A stretch of DNA of 42,306 nucleotides, taken from the NCBI RefSeq assembly GCF_000482245.1, contig NZ_AWNH01000044.1, forward strand, positions 1-42,306, given 5' to 3'. Positions 6,242-16,649 of the stretch are shown one piece after another; within the stretch, counting starts at the first letter, position 1; every line of letters starts with the position of its first letter. Source of the stretch: Leptolyngbya sp. Heron Island J. GTDB taxonomy: Bacteria; Cyanobacteriota; Cyanobacteriia; Phormidesmidales; Phormidesmidaceae. A program made the translations under genes and the position numbers. Under the pieces are notes generated by a model. That model did not search any database. It had not been told where the DNA came from and saw only the letters and a program-made list of their open reading frames with translations.

Positions 6242-9200
6242 CTACTCTGCTGGACAAAGCTCGGCTAAAGGGATGCTGGTCGCTTGAGAAGAATTACGAC
6301 ATTGTTGTTGGTACTCGGCTTCTGGTGCAGTGTTTCTAATATCTCTAAGCACACCTTGAATCCATTCAATTACACTATCACTTCTGAATGTAAGGCCCAG
6401 GGACTCATAAACATTGAAAGCATCGTACAGAGGAGATAGAGCTTGAATACTATTCTTTTGCCTAGCCAAAGTATCTCCGATATTCCAAAGTGTGGTCCCT
6501 TCTTCTGTGCGATTACCCACCTCACGATGAATTGCTAAGGCCTGTTTGTAATGACTCAGAGCCTCATCATAGTTTTCTTGAGCACGATAGATACCTCCAA
6601 TATTGTTGAGGGTGATTCCTTCGCCAGCACGATCGCCCACCTCACGAAGAATTGCCAAGGACTCTTCGTAATAGGCCAATGCCTCACCATACTTCCCTTG
6701 ATTGTTATACACTTTGCCAATGTTCTGGAGAGTGACGCCTTCGCCGGCGCGATCGCCTACCTGACGAAGAATTGCCAAGGACTCTTCGAGATACCTGAGG
6801 GCCTCGCCATAGTTTCCTGGAGCACGATAGATGCTGCCAATGTTGTTGAGGATGATTCCTTCGCTGGCGCGATCGCCTACCTGACGAAGAATTGCCAAGG
6901 ACTGTTCGTAATACCTGAGGGCCTCGCCATAGTTTCCTTGATTGTCATAGACTAAGCCAATATTGTTAAGAGTGTTACCTTCGCCAGCGCGATCGCCGAC
7001 CTCGCGACGAATGGCTAAGGACTGTTGGTAATAGCTTAGGGCCTCTGAATATAGAGATCGATTTAGATATGTGTCTCCAATCTGGTTCAGGCTAACAGCT
7101 TCTCCACTACGGTTACTGATCGTCTGATGAATATCCAGTGCTTGCTCGTAATAGCCTAAAGCTTCCAAAGGTTGGCCTTGATCCTCATATAATTGACCAA
7201 TGGTCAGACGCATGTCGCCCTCGCCCGCTTTATCTCCTAATTCATACAAAAGATCTAAAGCCAAACGATAGTTATTCAGGGCTGCATCATAGTCATACTG
7301 TCCAGCTCTGATTTGTCCAACACCTCGCAAACTGTCACTTTGACCTTTAGTATCCTGAATCACTCTAGACAATTCTTGAGTATATTCATAGATACCTAGA
7401 GCCTCATTATCATCACCCTGATGTCTTTTAATATCAGCTATTTTTCTAAGCAGTTCGGCTTCTCCAAAACTATCTTCAATAGCCTCAGCAATTTCTACTG
7501 CCTGTCTATAATGCTCTAGAGCCCTATCTGTCTGCCCCTGAAAGTCATACACATCCCCCATGTAACTGAGGATTTGGCCTTCCCCAATTCGATCTTTGAT
7601 AGCTATGGCAATCTCTAAACTCTCCTGATGGGTCTCTAAAGCTTGCTTTGGCTTTCCTGTGGCTAAATAAACACGCCCCAAATTCATCAGAGCCTGACTC
7701 TCTCCTAATTTATCTTTAATCTCTCGTGTGATTTCTAAATGCTGTTGATGAAACTCCAAAGCTTGTGGATATTTACCTTGGTTATACAGCACCTCACCCT
7801 TGTTTCCTAGAGCTTGCGCCTCTCCTTGTCGATCTTGAATTTGCGTTGCAATAATTAAGTGCTTCTCATGAGCCTCTAGTGCTTCGGGATAACGACCAAG
7901 AATGTTATGCACTTCTCCCAGATTGCCATGGGAGTAGGCCTCTCCTCTCTTATTCTGGGTCTTTTGAGTTTTTTCTAATCCCTCCTCTAGATAATCAATT
8001 GCATCTCTCAGGCCACCCAGTTCATAAAAAGTATTTCTAAACCGTTGTAATCCCAACGTACCAATAGAAAACCGTAACGCTTCTTGAACTTCATTTCTAC
8101 GCCTAACCGTCGTATTAAGTAGCCTGTTGGTTTCTTGTAGATTATCCTCCTGGATAATTCTCTCTTGTTCTAAGTCGTTGACATTTTGTTCTAGTGAATC
8201 AAGTTCAGACTGAGCTCCTGCTAGCTGGATTTGAATATGTCCCAACTGGCTATTTTTAGCGTCTAAATTCTGATTAAGCCCCGTAACCTGTTCACGAATA
8301 GTTTCAGCTTGTTGTTTGGCTGTTTCTGCGTCTGCTAATGCTATTGTTGCCTCTTCAGTAACCTCTGCATTTACTTCAGTTAACTGCTCATTTACTTCTG
8401 AAAGATCTTCGTTATTTTCAAGCAGATCAGTATTTCGTATCTCTAATCTTTCGAGTGATTTTTGAGTTGTTAACAACTCTAATTCTGAGTCTTTAGCAAT
8501 TTCCCTCGCTCTACGGGCTTCCTCTCCCTGGGCAAGTGCATGGTTCCCAGACCAAAATGCTCCTGCTAAAGCCATACTTACTAGGCTTATTCCTATTCCA
8601 GTAGTCCAGCGAGCTTGTCGATTAATACGCTTGAGGTCTGCTTTAGCATCCGCTAACTCATCATCAGCCCGCTGAATTGCTTTATTCTTCGTATTCAACA
8701 ACTGCGTCTGCTGCGCCACTGTTGTCTGCACCGCCGCCAGTTCAGCCCGTAATCCCAGCTTCTGGCTCTCTACCAAATACTCATAGTCCTGCTTACCCAA
8801 ACTACGAGATTCCGACCAATCCAGCGCGTCAGTCAGTTCTTCTCCCTGCAACAACAAACTATCCTGCGGGGCTGCCACCCAGGCGTTTAACTTTTCCCCA
8901 TAGGGCCGAATACTGGTTAACGCATCCTGTATCCAATCCTGGGTAAAGACTGCCTTGTAAATGGGGTTATACACTTGTAAGGCCCCGTGCTGTTCCACCA
9001 CCAAGCCGGATAACCGCAGTGCCATTTGCTTTGAGCTACCATCCTGAGGAATCTGACCTTGCTGAATAATCTCTTGATACAGGCTCAGTAACTGGCCTGC
9101 CCGTGCATTGTTTCGTAATCGGTCTCGAATGGTTTTTAAGTGAGGCGGTTCATCCTGTATTTCCCAGTTATCAATAATGTGGGTATGCACCACCTGGGCC

Positions 9201-10018
9201 ACCAACTCATCAGCATTGAGCTGGCTATGTTGCTGCCGTTGTGCTGCTTGAATCACCAGCTGGCAAACTTTCTGGGTCAAAAAGGGTTGTCCTCCAGTCC
9301 AATGCAGCACCGCCTGTAGCACTGCTTCTGGATTGCTCACTGTTGCTAATCCTGGCAGCAGCGGTGCGGCCTCATTAAACTTAAACCCTGTCAGTTGGAT
9401 GGCTCGACCAACGTTAAACGGAGTTCGTTCTTTGGCTCGGATCAAATCTGTGGGTGTGGCTACACCGATCAGCGCAAACGTTAGCCGATTGAATTCAGGA
9501 TGATCAGCTCGATTGTTGTAACACTCCCGAATCACGGCAAAGAAATCATCGGCGTCAAATTCCAGACTGAGAACGCTGTCGATCTCATCTAGAAAAATAA
9601 CAATGGGCTGAGCAATTGTCTGCAGTAACACGTTGCTCAGGAATTTCCCAAATCGACGCACTGGTGGCAGATGATGGTTTACTTCCCACCAGTCATCCAG
9701 GTCAAAGTCTGGAGTCAGCTGGTCGATCTGTAATCGATCCACCAGACTGTCGATCACACCGAAATACCATTCTGCTGGTTCGATAGTCGTGGTGCCCAGG
9801 CCGCTGATATCCAACGATGCGCAGGCTACTCCTTCTGCTTGTAATCGATTAGAGGTGCGCACCCGCAGACTCGACTTGCCCATTTGTCGAGAGTTGAGTA
9901 CATAGCAAAACTCCCCTGCTTTTAGCGCCTGGTAAAATTCTTCGTCTGCCGCACGCTTAACGTAGGTTTGTGCATCTGGCGGGAGGCTACCGCCCACTTG
10001 ATATCGATACTCAGCCAT
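6242..10018 (-). CDS. AAA-like STAND ATPase with TM segment, coiled coil and 13 TPRs
   Basis: Large protein of 1258 residues. The N-terminal AAA-like domain (AAA_35 type, about 1-370) has a Walker A-like NSRQMGKSS (42-50) and a Walker [13 protein letters not shown] (about 138-149). A single membrane segment around 470-490 ([14 protein letters not shown]) is followed by a long Glu/Gln-rich coiled coil (about 495-660). Then come 13 tandem 40-residue tetratricopeptide repeats (about 685-1210). Such STAND proteins are thought to be signal switches: TPRs sense or scaffold, and the NTPase drives assembly. The later repeats are nearly identical (GDRAGEG...[13 protein letters not shown]), which suggests recent expansion. 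The neighbouring upstream gene carries a related AAA-like domain fused to a CHAT protease, so the two may work together. Confidence 0.9.
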   Translation of the reverse strand: MAEYRYQVGGSLPPDAQTYVKRAADEEFYQALKAGEFCYVLNSRQMGKSSLRVRTSNRLQAEGVACASLDISGLGTTTIEPAEWYFGVIDSLVDRLQIDQLTPDFDLDDWWEVNHHLPPVRRFGKFLSNVLLQTIAQPIVIFLDEIDSVLSLEFDADDFFAVIRECYNNRADHPEFNRLTFALIGVATPTDLIRAKERTPFNVGRAIQLTGFKFNEAAPLLPGLATVSNPEAVLQAVLHWTGGQPFLTQKVCQLVIQAAQRQQHSQLNADELVAQVVHTHIIDNWEIQDEPPHLKTIRDRLRNNARAGQLLSLYQEIIQQGQIPQDGSSKQMALRLSGLVVEQHGALQVYNPIYKAVFTQDWIQDALTSIRPYGEKLNAWVAAPQDSLLLQGEELTDALDWSESRSLGKQDYEYLVESQKLGLRAELAAVQTTVAQQTQLLNTKNKAIQRADDELADAKADLKRINRQARWTTGIGISLVSMALAGAFWSGNHALAQGEEARRAREIAKDSELELLTTQKSLERLEIRNTDLLENNEDLSEVNEQLTEVNAEVTEEATIALADAETAKQQAETIREQVTGLNQNLDAKNSQLGHIQIQLAGAQSELDSLEQNVNDLEQERIIQEDNLQETNRLLNTTVRRRNEVQEALRFSIGTLGLQRFRNTFYELGGLRDAIDYLEEGLEKTQKTQNKRGEAYSHGNLGEVHNILGRYPEALEAHEKHLIIATQIQDRQGEAQALGNKGEVLYNQGKYPQALEFHQQHLEITREIKDKLGESQALMNLGRVYLATGKPKQALETHQESLEIAIAIKDRIGEGQILSYMGDVYDFQGQTDRALEHYRQAVEIAEAIEDSFGEAELLRKIADIKRHQGDDNEALGIYEYTQELSRVIQDTKGQSDSLRGVGQIRAGQYDYDAALNNYRLALDLLYELGDKAGEGDMRLTIGQLYEDQGQPLEALGYYEQALDIHQTISNRSGEAVSLNQIGDTYLNRSLYSEALSYYQQSLAIRREVGDRAGEGNTLNNIGLVYDNQGNYGEALRYYEQSLAILRQVGDRASEGIILNNIGSIYRAPGNYGEALRYLEESLAILRQVGDRAGEGVTLQNIGKVYNNQGKYGEALAYYEESLAILREVGDRAGEGITLNNIGGIYRAQENYDEALSHYKQALAIHREVGNRTEEGTTLWNIGDTLARQKNSIQALSPLYDAFNVYESLGLTFRSDSVIEWIQGVLRDIRNTAPEAEYQQQCRNSSQATSIPLAELCPAE

Positions 10019-10143
10019 GGTCTTTTCAGGGTGTTTGCATCAGGAAAGTAACCGTCTTACAAACGTTTTCCCTTGAGCGGAGTCTAAGGGATCGTTTAGG
10101 GATGTGCGCGAGAATAAGAACTGCGTTGTGAGGTTCAGCGATA

Positions 10144-10352
10144 TTTGGTTCCCCTTGCCAAGGCTACGGTTTACACACAAGTCATCGGAAAGTCGCTTAG
10201 CTTCTGAAAGCCCCCTAAATCCCCCAATTCTGGGGGACTTTGAGTTGGATTCCCCCCCAGAATTGGGGGGACTAAGGGGGGCCAATGCAGGATTTTGAGC
10301 TTGAGTCCGAGATGTGTGTACACGGTAGCCTTGCCAAGGGGAACCGTTAGGG
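10144..10352. repeat. Nested inverted repeat, MITE-like
   Basis: An outer pair (GGTTCCCCTTGCCAAGGCTAC near 10147 and its approximate complement ending GCCTTGCCAAGGGGAACC near 10348) encloses an inner pair (GCCCCCTAAATCCCCC at about 10210 and GGGGGGACTAAGGGGGGC at about 10263-10281). The open reading frames in this 460-base gap are by-products of the repeats. The structure resembles a non-autonomous palindromic element inserted between the two AAA-like genes. I saw no target-site duplication. Confidence 0.6.
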
Positions 10353-10478
10353 AGGGGTCTGGAGAGCTTGCACCAATGATCGAGGAACCCTCCGCCTTCG
10401 GCACCTCCCCTTACTAAGGGGAGGATGTTACTCAAAGAGTTTTTATTACGGATTTGATTAACGTTCAATTACTTAACC

Positions 10479-12155
10479 TCACAAACGAGATTGGAAATAT
10501 TGCCGGTACAAACCACATAAAGGGACTACAGCATTGCCGTCATACTTCACCAGGCCCATGCTGTGCAGCTTAAACGCTTCCGTTGAGCCAATTTGCACTG
10601 GCTGATAGCTGGGAATAACCTGCTTAAAAGCATTAAGCAAATCCGAATCAGCTTCTAGATTGAGCAAATGTCGCCGCAGATGATCGCTGTACAAACCTCC
10701 TTCGGTGGGTGCTTCTTCCATCAGCTGGGTCAGACTTATGCGTCCTCGTGCCAGCTGGTAAAGGGCTGCTCGCAGTAGATAAGGATGTCCTCCCACCAGT
10801 TCTACTAGCTGTTGTTTTTGATAGGAGGTCAGGCTCATCTGATGACGCGAAATCAGTGTTTCGATTTCGTCCGTATTTAACTCCCGCAGCTCAATCGGTA
10901 GACCTACATTAAACGGTGAGCGGTTGATACTGAGGGGAACGTAAACCTCTTTGGAATGGACAATGACCAGATTTAGCTTGCGCCAGATCGGGTTGGTTTT
11001 GCCTTCTTCGTGCCATACCCGCAACATGCCAAAAAAGTCTGTGGCGATTTGAGGATGCTCAAATACCTGGTCTACTTCATCTAGACCCAGCACCAGGGGC
11101 TGGTCTAGCTCCTGTAGCAAGTACTTTTCAAAGTACCGCTGACAGCGACGTACAATGCCCCGTGCTCCTTTCCAATAGTCTGCTAGTCGATCTTCTAGGT
11201 CTAGTTCCTCGGTGACGCTGCAGCAAAACCACTGTAGAAATTCATCCAGGTCATTGAGGGTTTCGTTGTCGGAGGTTTGAAAACTCAGACGTACGGTTTC
11301 AAACCCCTGAGATCTGGCATGGGATAACGTTCTGACCAATAGCGATGTTTTACCTAGCTGTCGGGGGGCTTTAATCCGAATTAACGAACCGGGTCGCAAT
11401 ACGGTTTCATAGCAGTCGGTTTCAATCGGTAACCGTTCTATGTAGAAGGGTGAGTCTAACGGTACTAAGCCTTCTGGTTCTTCAAGTGTTACGGACTTTT
11501 CAGCAGGAGCTGGGCTTTTATCTATGTCCGTTGCTTCTGTGGCGGCAGATTCTGATTTAGGTAGCTTTTGCGATATGTCAGGTTCTTCTGCTAACCCTTT
11601 ACGCACTTTCAGAATAGGCGGGCTGACTTCATCAATTCCTTCGAGGGCAATGGCTGAGAGGCCAACTTTGTAGGCAAACGGTACTGGATGGCCATAGCCC
11701 AGGGCATCGTAAAATCCGACGGCAAATTCAATGGCTGCTCTATCCCCCATGGCGTCGGTCATGCCGACTACATAGTCGACGTGCTCGACAACAGCTTCTG
11801 CCTGTACCTGGGAATAACAGGCATTAAAAAGGACGCATTCTACCTTTGGAAAAAGACTAAATAGACGTGATAAGGCGATCCCGCTTACAGGTTTGGCTGA
11901 ACCGGTATCGCTTTCTAGAAGCAGTCCCTCGGTGCCAGCTCCGTGACCTGAGAAGTGGACGATTTCGGGTTTGTATTTGAGTAGGGCACGGCGTAAGTCG
12001 TCTGGTCGAGTTGCCCACTGTGACACTACCTTAAAGCTGTCGCGTTCTGCTGACAGGTTCAACCCTTCTTGGATTTCACGAACTTCTTCGTCTAAACGTA
12101 AACGGCTGGTATCTGAAGGATTAGCCGTCAAGATTAGGATCGTTTTGGCTGCCAT
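10479..12155 (-). CDS. CHAT caspase-like protease fused to AAA-like STAND domain
   Basis: Protein of 558 residues from ATG 12155. The longer frame from 12230 adds 25 residues, but family members begin with MxxKTILILTANP. The CHAT domain (about 1-190) has the catalytic pair: His71 in IVHFSGHG and Cys113 in VLFNACYSQ. A linker rich in Glu/Pro/Ala (about 195-235) leads to an AAA-like domain (about 240-558) with Walker A APRQLGKTS and Walker B VLGLDEVDQVF. CHAT enzymes are caspase-related cysteine proteases, often kept inactive until a fused or partner sensor detects a signal. The downstream gene on the same strand has a similar ATPase domain joined to TPRs. A role in stress signalling or phage defence is inference. 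Confidence 0.9.
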   Translation of the reverse strand: MAAKTILILTANPSDTSRLRLDEEVREIQEGLNLSAERDSFKVVSQWATRPDDLRRALLKYKPEIVHFSGHGAGTEGLLLESDTGSAKPVSGIALSRLFSLFPKVECVLFNACYSQVQAEAVVEHVDYVVGMTDAMGDRAAIEFAVGFYDALGYGHPVPFAYKVGLSAIALEGIDEVSPPILKVRKGLAEEPDISQKLPKSESAATEATDIDKSPAPAEKSVTLEEPEGLVPLDSPFYIERLPIETDCYETVLRPGSLIRIKAPRQLGKTSLLVRTLSHARSQGFETVRLSFQTSDNETLNDLDEFLQWFCCSVTEELDLEDRLADYWKGARGIVRRCQRYFEKYLLQELDQPLVLGLDEVDQVFEHPQIATDFFGMLRVWHEEGKTNPIWRKLNLVIVHSKEVYVPLSINRSPFNVGLPIELRELNTDEIETLISRHQMSLTSYQKQQLVELVGGHPYLLRAALYQLARGRISLTQLMEEAPTEGGLYSDHLRRHLLNLEADSDLLNAFKQVIPSYQPVQIGSTEAFKLHSMGLVKYDGNAVVPLCGLYRQYFQSRL

Positions 12156-12354
12156 GGTGCTTGGCAAAATTGGGGGGCTAATAAGTCGGGTGATGCGAAA
12201 GCCTGTTTTTACTCTAGTTTCTGACGACAAGATATTATCGGCAGCTTAACTAAATATCTTGATATAGCTTGCTGCTGAGCGTCTATTACCCATCAGGGTG
12301 AGCTTTGCCACAAACCGGGTTTCGACTTCGCTCAATCCTCCATTTTTGCCTAAT

Positions 12355-12438
12355 CTAAAGTGCTTCTGGATTAACGCCCAGCTCCCGCAATTTTTCCTCT
12401 AATGCCTGAATCCGCTGCTGATCTAACCGTACTATCTA
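12355..12438 (-). pseudogene. Possible C-terminal remnant of a Uma2-type protein
   Basis: Reading leftward, the stretch ending at 12355 translates to VRLDQQRIQALEEKLRELGVNPEAL and a stop. This is the usual coiled tail of cyanobacterial Uma2 (DUF820) proteins. An in-frame stop lies just upstream and the nuclease-like domain is absent, so only a decayed tail would remain. The match rests on my recall of the family's end and is short. Confidence 0.35.
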
Positions 12439-12455
12439 CCCATCCACTCTAAAAC

Positions 12456-13061
12456 TCATCCCCGCCAACTCAGCGCTACGACACCAAACCCCGTAATCAA
12501 CAATCCAAACACCCGATTCACCCAAACCAATCGCCCCGGCGTTAACCAATGGCGCAATCGCGATACCCCACTACTCAACAGCAACCACCACAGCGCTGAG
12601 CCCAAAAACACACCACCGACCATTACCACCGCCTGACCATAGGCCAACCCTGTTGGCGCAAAGCCAGCAAACAGAAACACAAAGGACAAGATCGTCGCTG
12701 GATTGGTCAAGGTTAAACCCAGGGTAGACAGATAGGCCCCGGCCAAACCCGTTCTGCTTATTTCAGCTGATTTTTTGGCAGGCTTGCTTAAAAATGTGGT
12801 GATCCCGAGATAACAGAGAAATAAACCGCCGATAATGCCAAGCCACCGGGCCTGTTCCCTAAGGAAACTTGACACAAAGGCAAGACCAAAAGCTGCGATC
12901 GCACCATACACCCCATCCGCCGTCGCCGCGCCTAACCCTGACAGCAATCCTGCAACTGCCCCATAGGACAAACTTCGCCGAATACACAACAACCCAATCG
13001 GGCCAACAGGGGCAGCAATCGATACCCCCAAAATCAACCCCCGAAAAAACAAAGAAATCAT
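12456..13061 (-). CDS. LysE/RhtB family exporter
   Basis: Inner-membrane amino-acid exporter of 201 residues with about six hydrophobic segments. The family start FFRGLILGVSIAAPVGPIGLLCIRRSL, including the PVGPIG motif, and the TNPATILSFVFLFAG motif in the middle are both present. Members export lysine/arginine, homoserine/threonine or related compounds. It lies 58 bases downstream of an Lrp/AsnC-type gene on the same strand, the common pairing in which the regulator senses the amino acid and turns on its exporter. The substrate cannot be told from sequence. Confidence 0.92.
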   Translation of the reverse strand: MISLFFRGLILGVSIAAPVGPIGLLCIRRSLSYGAVAGLLSGLGAATADGVYGAIAAFGLAFVSSFLREQARWLGIIGGLFLCYLGITTFLSKPAKKSAEISRTGLAGAYLSTLGLTLTNPATILSFVFLFAGFAPTGLAYGQAVVMVGGVFLGSALWWLLLSSGVSRLRHWLTPGRLVWVNRVFGLLITGFGVVALSWRG

Positions 13062-13119
13062 GGCAAAAACATCCCTATAAACTCACCCCTCTACCCCTCT
13101 ACCCCTCCATCCACTCCTC

Positions 13120-13566
13120 TCAAACCGCCAGCGCCGTTGTCTCCTTCACCGTCGATAGCGCAATCGATGTTTTCGTCTGCAAGATCCCCGGCAGCCCCTT
13201 AATTTCCTCGCTAAGAATCCGTTCCAAATCCGCCATTCTGCTGCACCGCACCTTGAGCAAATAGTCTCCATCACCGGCCACGTGATGGCATTCCTGAATG
13301 GCTGATGTGATCTGCACATAGTCCAAAAAATCCTGGCGATAGTTGGGATGCTCTAACACCACCGTCACAAATGCCGTGATGTCGTAGCCCAGCTGCACGG
13401 GATCAACCACCACCCCATAGCCTTGAATAATGCCGCGCTTCTCTAAGCGTCGTACCCGTTCACCAATGGCTGGGGATGATACCCCACACTGACTGGCCAG
13501 GTCAGACCAGGTGATCCGCCCATCTGTCATCAGCGTCTCTAGAATTTTGCTATCAAGGTCATCCAT
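13120..13566 (-). CDS. Lrp/AsnC family transcriptional regulator
   Basis: A 148-residue feast/famine regulator. The N-terminal winged HTH (1-60) begins MDDLDSKILETLMTDGRITWSDLASQCGVSSPAIGERVRRLEKRGII. The C-terminal RAM ligand-binding domain (about 65-145) includes VTVVLEHPNYRQDF, then ECHHVAGDGDYLLKVRC, the usual small-molecule site. It probably oligomerises and controls the adjacent LysE-type exporter. The length and motifs are standard. The AT-rich stretch 13567-13690 upstream likely holds its promoter. Confidence 0.95.
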   Translation of the reverse strand: MDDLDSKILETLMTDGRITWSDLASQCGVSSPAIGERVRRLEKRGIIQGYGVVVDPVQLGYDITAFVTVVLEHPNYRQDFLDYVQITSAIQECHHVAGDGDYLLKVRCSRMADLERILSEEIKGLPGILQTKTSIALSTVKETTALAV

Positions 13567-13804
13567 AAAAATTATTTTTAATAACCTTTAAGTCAATTCT
13601 AGCTTTCCTTTTAAAGAAAAAAGTGTTTTTAGATAAAAATAAAAATAAAAATACTGAATTAAGCTTCGAATTAAAATAAGCACTATTTCCCTGTGTAGGG
13701 TCATCCCCCCCATTCGGGGGAATGATCGGTGAGAATTACTACTATCAAGACAGGGTGCTGCACGCAGGATTGCTATACGCTTGGTCTGCACTACCGAAAA
13801 TTTT

Positions 13805-15244
13805 ATGTTTAAACTTCTTTCTGACGTCGTCACAGCTGCAGCGGTATCGGCCGACTGGATCGGTATTCGAGCCGTTAAAGACATCACTAAAGCCTGTGCT
13901 ATCCGGGATGCTCATCCGGAGCGTAATTCTCAGCAGTTTAGCCATGGGGCCATGGTGGAAGTATTGGCCCACGGTCAGTTTGGCTATAGCGCCACCAATA
14001 ATCTCAGTGCGACATCCCTGGCTCAGGCGATTGTGGCAGCCTATGACCAGGCGGTGGCTGCCAGTACCTGGGCGGTGCATGGGTTTACTACCGCTGCTCG
14101 ACCAAAGGCTACAGGCAACTATATTTCTCCCCATCGCAAGGGGTTAGATGTCCTATCGCCAGCTGAATTAAATCAGATTCTGCTACAGGTGTGTGACCGG
14201 CTTAAGGTGTCTGACAACATTGCGCAGACCAGTGCGTCAGCTAGCAGCCATGAGATTGAAACCTGGTTTGTTAGCAGCAACGGGTCGGAGATTTATCAGC
14301 GTGATTATTTAGTGGAGACCCACTTTGGCACCATCGCTCAGGATGGACCGACGACACAGCTACGCACCGATCATGGGTATTTGGCCAATAGCTATCAGGG
14401 GGGCTGGGAGTTATTTCCCGGTCTGGATCTATGGCAGCGGGTGCAGCAGGTGGGGGAACAGGCGGTGGAACTGCTGGATGCGGATAACTGTCCCGATCTG
14501 GCGACAACACTGGTGCTGGCTCCCGACCAGATGATGCTGCAAATCCATGAGAGCATTGGTCACCCCCTGGAGCTGGATCGGATTTTGGGGGATGAGCGTA
14601 ATTATGCCGGGGGTAGCTTTATTAAGCTGGACGATTTTGGCACCCTGGAGTATGGTTCACCGCTGATGAATGTCACGTTTGATCCCACGGTGCCAGGCGA
14701 GCTAGCTAGCTATAGCTTTGATGATGTGGGTACTCCGGCTACCCGTGAGTATTTGATCCGTGAGGGCAAGCTGGAGCGAGGTCTAGGAGGGTTGGAAAGT
14801 CAGCAGCGATCGCAGGTGCCAGGGGTGGCAAATTCTCGGGCGTCTTCATGGAATCGACCGGCGATTGACCGGATGGCGAATATTAATTTAGAGGCAGGCG
14901 ATCGCAGCTTTGAGCAAATCATTGCCAACATTGAGCATGGTGTTTACATGGAGACCAATCGCTCCTGGTCTATTGACGATCAGCGCCACAAGTTTCAATT
15001 TGGCTGTGAATACGGCAAGCTGATCGAAAATGGCAAACTTACCCGCACACTGAAGAATCCTAATTATCGATCTGTTACTCCCCAGTTTTGGCATAGCCTA
15101 TCCCAGGTGGGCGATGGCAGCACTTGGGAAATGTATGGCACGCCCTTTTGCGGCAAGGGAGAACCCAATCAGCTGATTCGGGTGGGGCATGGTTCTCCGG
15201 TCTGTGCGTTTAAAGATATTGAAGTATTTGGGGGTGCGGTATGA
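13805..15244 (+). CDS. tldD: TldD-type metalloprotease subunit
   Basis: TldD/PmbA family, 479 residues from ATG 13805. An in-frame ATG at 13781 adds eight unlikely residues; neither has a strong ribosome-binding site. The zinc motif HESIGH (HExxxH, about residues 248-253) followed by PLELDRILGDE identifies the catalytic TldD side. The C-terminal segment has GCEYGKLIENGKLTRTLKNPNYR, typical of the family. In E. coli TldD and TldE form a heterodimeric protease that trims peptides such as microcin B17 precursor and the CcdA antitoxin. Its stop overlaps the start of the partner gene by ATGA, so the two are translationally coupled. Confidence 0.93.
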   Translation: MFKLLSDVVTAAAVSADWIGIRAVKDITKACAIRDAHPERNSQQFSHGAMVEVLAHGQFGYSATNNLSATSLAQAIVAAYDQAVAASTWAVHGFTTAARPKATGNYISPHRKGLDVLSPAELNQILLQVCDRLKVSDNIAQTSASASSHEIETWFVSSNGSEIYQRDYLVETHFGTIAQDGPTTQLRTDHGYLANSYQGGWELFPGLDLWQRVQQVGEQAVELLDADNCPDLATTLVLAPDQMMLQIHESIGHPLELDRILGDERNYAGGSFIKLDDFGTLEYGSPLMNVTFDPTVPGELASYSFDDVGTPATREYLIREGKLERGLGGLESQQRSQVPGVANSRASSWNRPAIDRMANINLEAGDRSFEQIIANIEHGVYMETNRSWSIDDQRHKFQFGCEYGKLIENGKLTRTLKNPNYRSVTPQFWHSLSQVGDGSTWEMYGTPFCGKGEPNQLIRVGHGSPVCAFKDIEVFGGAV

Positions 15245-16608
15245 GCAGTGCCATAGCAGCAAAGATACAAGCGACGGTGACGGATAAGGAGGCGATCTTT
15301 GGTCAGCTAGCGGATGCGATCGCGGCTGTGCTGAGTTCATCCACCCATTTCACCCTCACCTTGAGCGGCGAAGATAGCCAGTTTACTCGGTTTAATCGCG
15401 CCCGTGTACGGCAAACGGGGCAGGTAAGTGATGGTAACCTGACCCTGACCCTGATGCAGGATGAGCGCACGGCGGCGGCGACGGTGCCGTTTGTGGGAAA
15501 TTTTGAGGTTGATTGGTCGCTGTTAAAAACAGCCTGGGATCAGCTGCAGGCGATGGTACCCCAACTGCCAGTAGATCCGTTTGTCGTCCTGCCGACGGGA
15601 GCGGCCACCAGTCGGACGGTTAATCAGGGGACCCTGTTGGCAGCGGATGCGATCGCAGCCACTCTGCTTGAACCCTTACAAACCCTTGACTTTACGGGTA
15701 TCTACTCCGGTGGGCTGATTTTCCGTGGCTATGCCGACTCAGCCGGTCAGCGCCACTGGTTTGAAAGTAGCAACTACAGCCTGGATTTCTCTTTGTTTGA
15801 TCCCCAAAACCGGGCTGTTAAAGGCACCTTTGCCGGTAATCAGTGGCAGCAGGCTAAATTTCTCGACAAAATCAACCAAGCTAAACAGCAGCTGGCACTG
15901 ATGGGCCGTCCTGCTAAAACTATTGAACGGGGGCAATATCGTACCTATTTGGCCCCGGCAGCTGTAGCCGAATTACTGCATATGTTTTCCTGGGGCGGGG
16001 TGGGCGAGGCCGATCTGCAGCAGGGCAACAGCGCCTTTGGCCTGCTCCGCCAGGGCAAACGCCAGCTATCACCTAAATTTACCCTGCAGGAAAATTTTGA
16101 GCAGGCGAATATGCCCCGGTTTAATACTTACGGCGAGGTCGCCCCAATGCGGTTACCGATTATTCAGCAAGGTCAGCTCGTCAACAGCCTGGTCAGTTCG
16201 CGCAGTGCCAAGGAATATCAGGTGCCCTCTAACTATGCCAGTCGAGGCGAGCATCTGCGGGCTCCCGAAGTTTTGCCAGGGACACTGGCAGCGGATCGCA
16301 TTTTGTCCAGCTTAGACCGGGGCCTATATCTGTCCAACTTGCACTATCTCAACTGGAGCGATCACCCCAATGGTCGAGTGACTGGGATGACCCGCTATGC
16401 TTGCTTTTGGGTGGAACATGGGGAAATTGTCGCTCCGATTGAAAACCTGCGTTTCGATGAAAGCCTGTACGACTGCTTTGGCGAGAGACTGCTAGAGCTG
16501 ACTGACTTTCAGGACACCATTCCCAACATTGATACCTATGATCGACGGGGGCTTGGCGACTGCCGAGTGCCAGGGATTTTGGCAGAGGGCTTTACCTATA
16601 CGCTATAA
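15241..16608 (+). CDS. pmbA: TldE/PmbA-type partner subunit
   Basis: 455 residues of the TldD/PmbA family, lacking the HExxxH metal site found in the preceding gene, as expected for the non-catalytic TldE/PmbA partner. Features include SGEDSQFTRFNRARVRQTGQ near the N-terminus (the barrel-like domain) and the C-terminal block GRVTGMTRYACFWVEHGEIVAPIENLRFDESLYDCFG. It starts within the tldD stop (ATGA overlap), so equimolar production of the heterodimer is likely. Cyanobacterial substrates are not known. Confidence 0.9.
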   Translation: MSSAIAAKIQATVTDKEAIFGQLADAIAAVLSSSTHFTLTLSGEDSQFTRFNRARVRQTGQVSDGNLTLTLMQDERTAAATVPFVGNFEVDWSLLKTAWDQLQAMVPQLPVDPFVVLPTGAATSRTVNQGTLLAADAIAATLLEPLQTLDFTGIYSGGLIFRGYADSAGQRHWFESSNYSLDFSLFDPQNRAVKGTFAGNQWQQAKFLDKINQAKQQLALMGRPAKTIERGQYRTYLAPAAVAELLHMFSWGGVGEADLQQGNSAFGLLRQGKRQLSPKFTLQENFEQANMPRFNTYGEVAPMRLPIIQQGQLVNSLVSSRSAKEYQVPSNYASRGEHLRAPEVLPGTLAADRILSSLDRGLYLSNLHYLNWSDHPNGRVTGMTRYACFWVEHGEIVAPIENLRFDESLYDCFGERLLELTDFQDTIPNIDTYDRRGLGDCRVPGILAEGFTYTL

Positions 16609-16649
16609 AGGCCAGTAGACTAAAGAGAAAATTCTCCTTTATTGCCTGT

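Noticed and set aside
6551-6955. Plus-strand repeat ORF of 134 residues
   Set aside because: It is the antisense shadow of the TPR units and shows the same 40-residue period only because of them.
6600-7050. CRISPR array
   Set aside because: Repeats of 120 bases are contiguous coding TPR units, without spacers or cas genes.
8677-8946. Plus-strand Pro/Thr-rich ORF within the STAND-TPR gene
   Set aside because: It is antisense to a well-supported large protein and has no independent signal.
10040-10468. Coding gene of about 142 residues
   Set aside because: The frame is made of inverted-repeat DNA with Pro/Gly-rich translation and has an equally long frame on the other strand.
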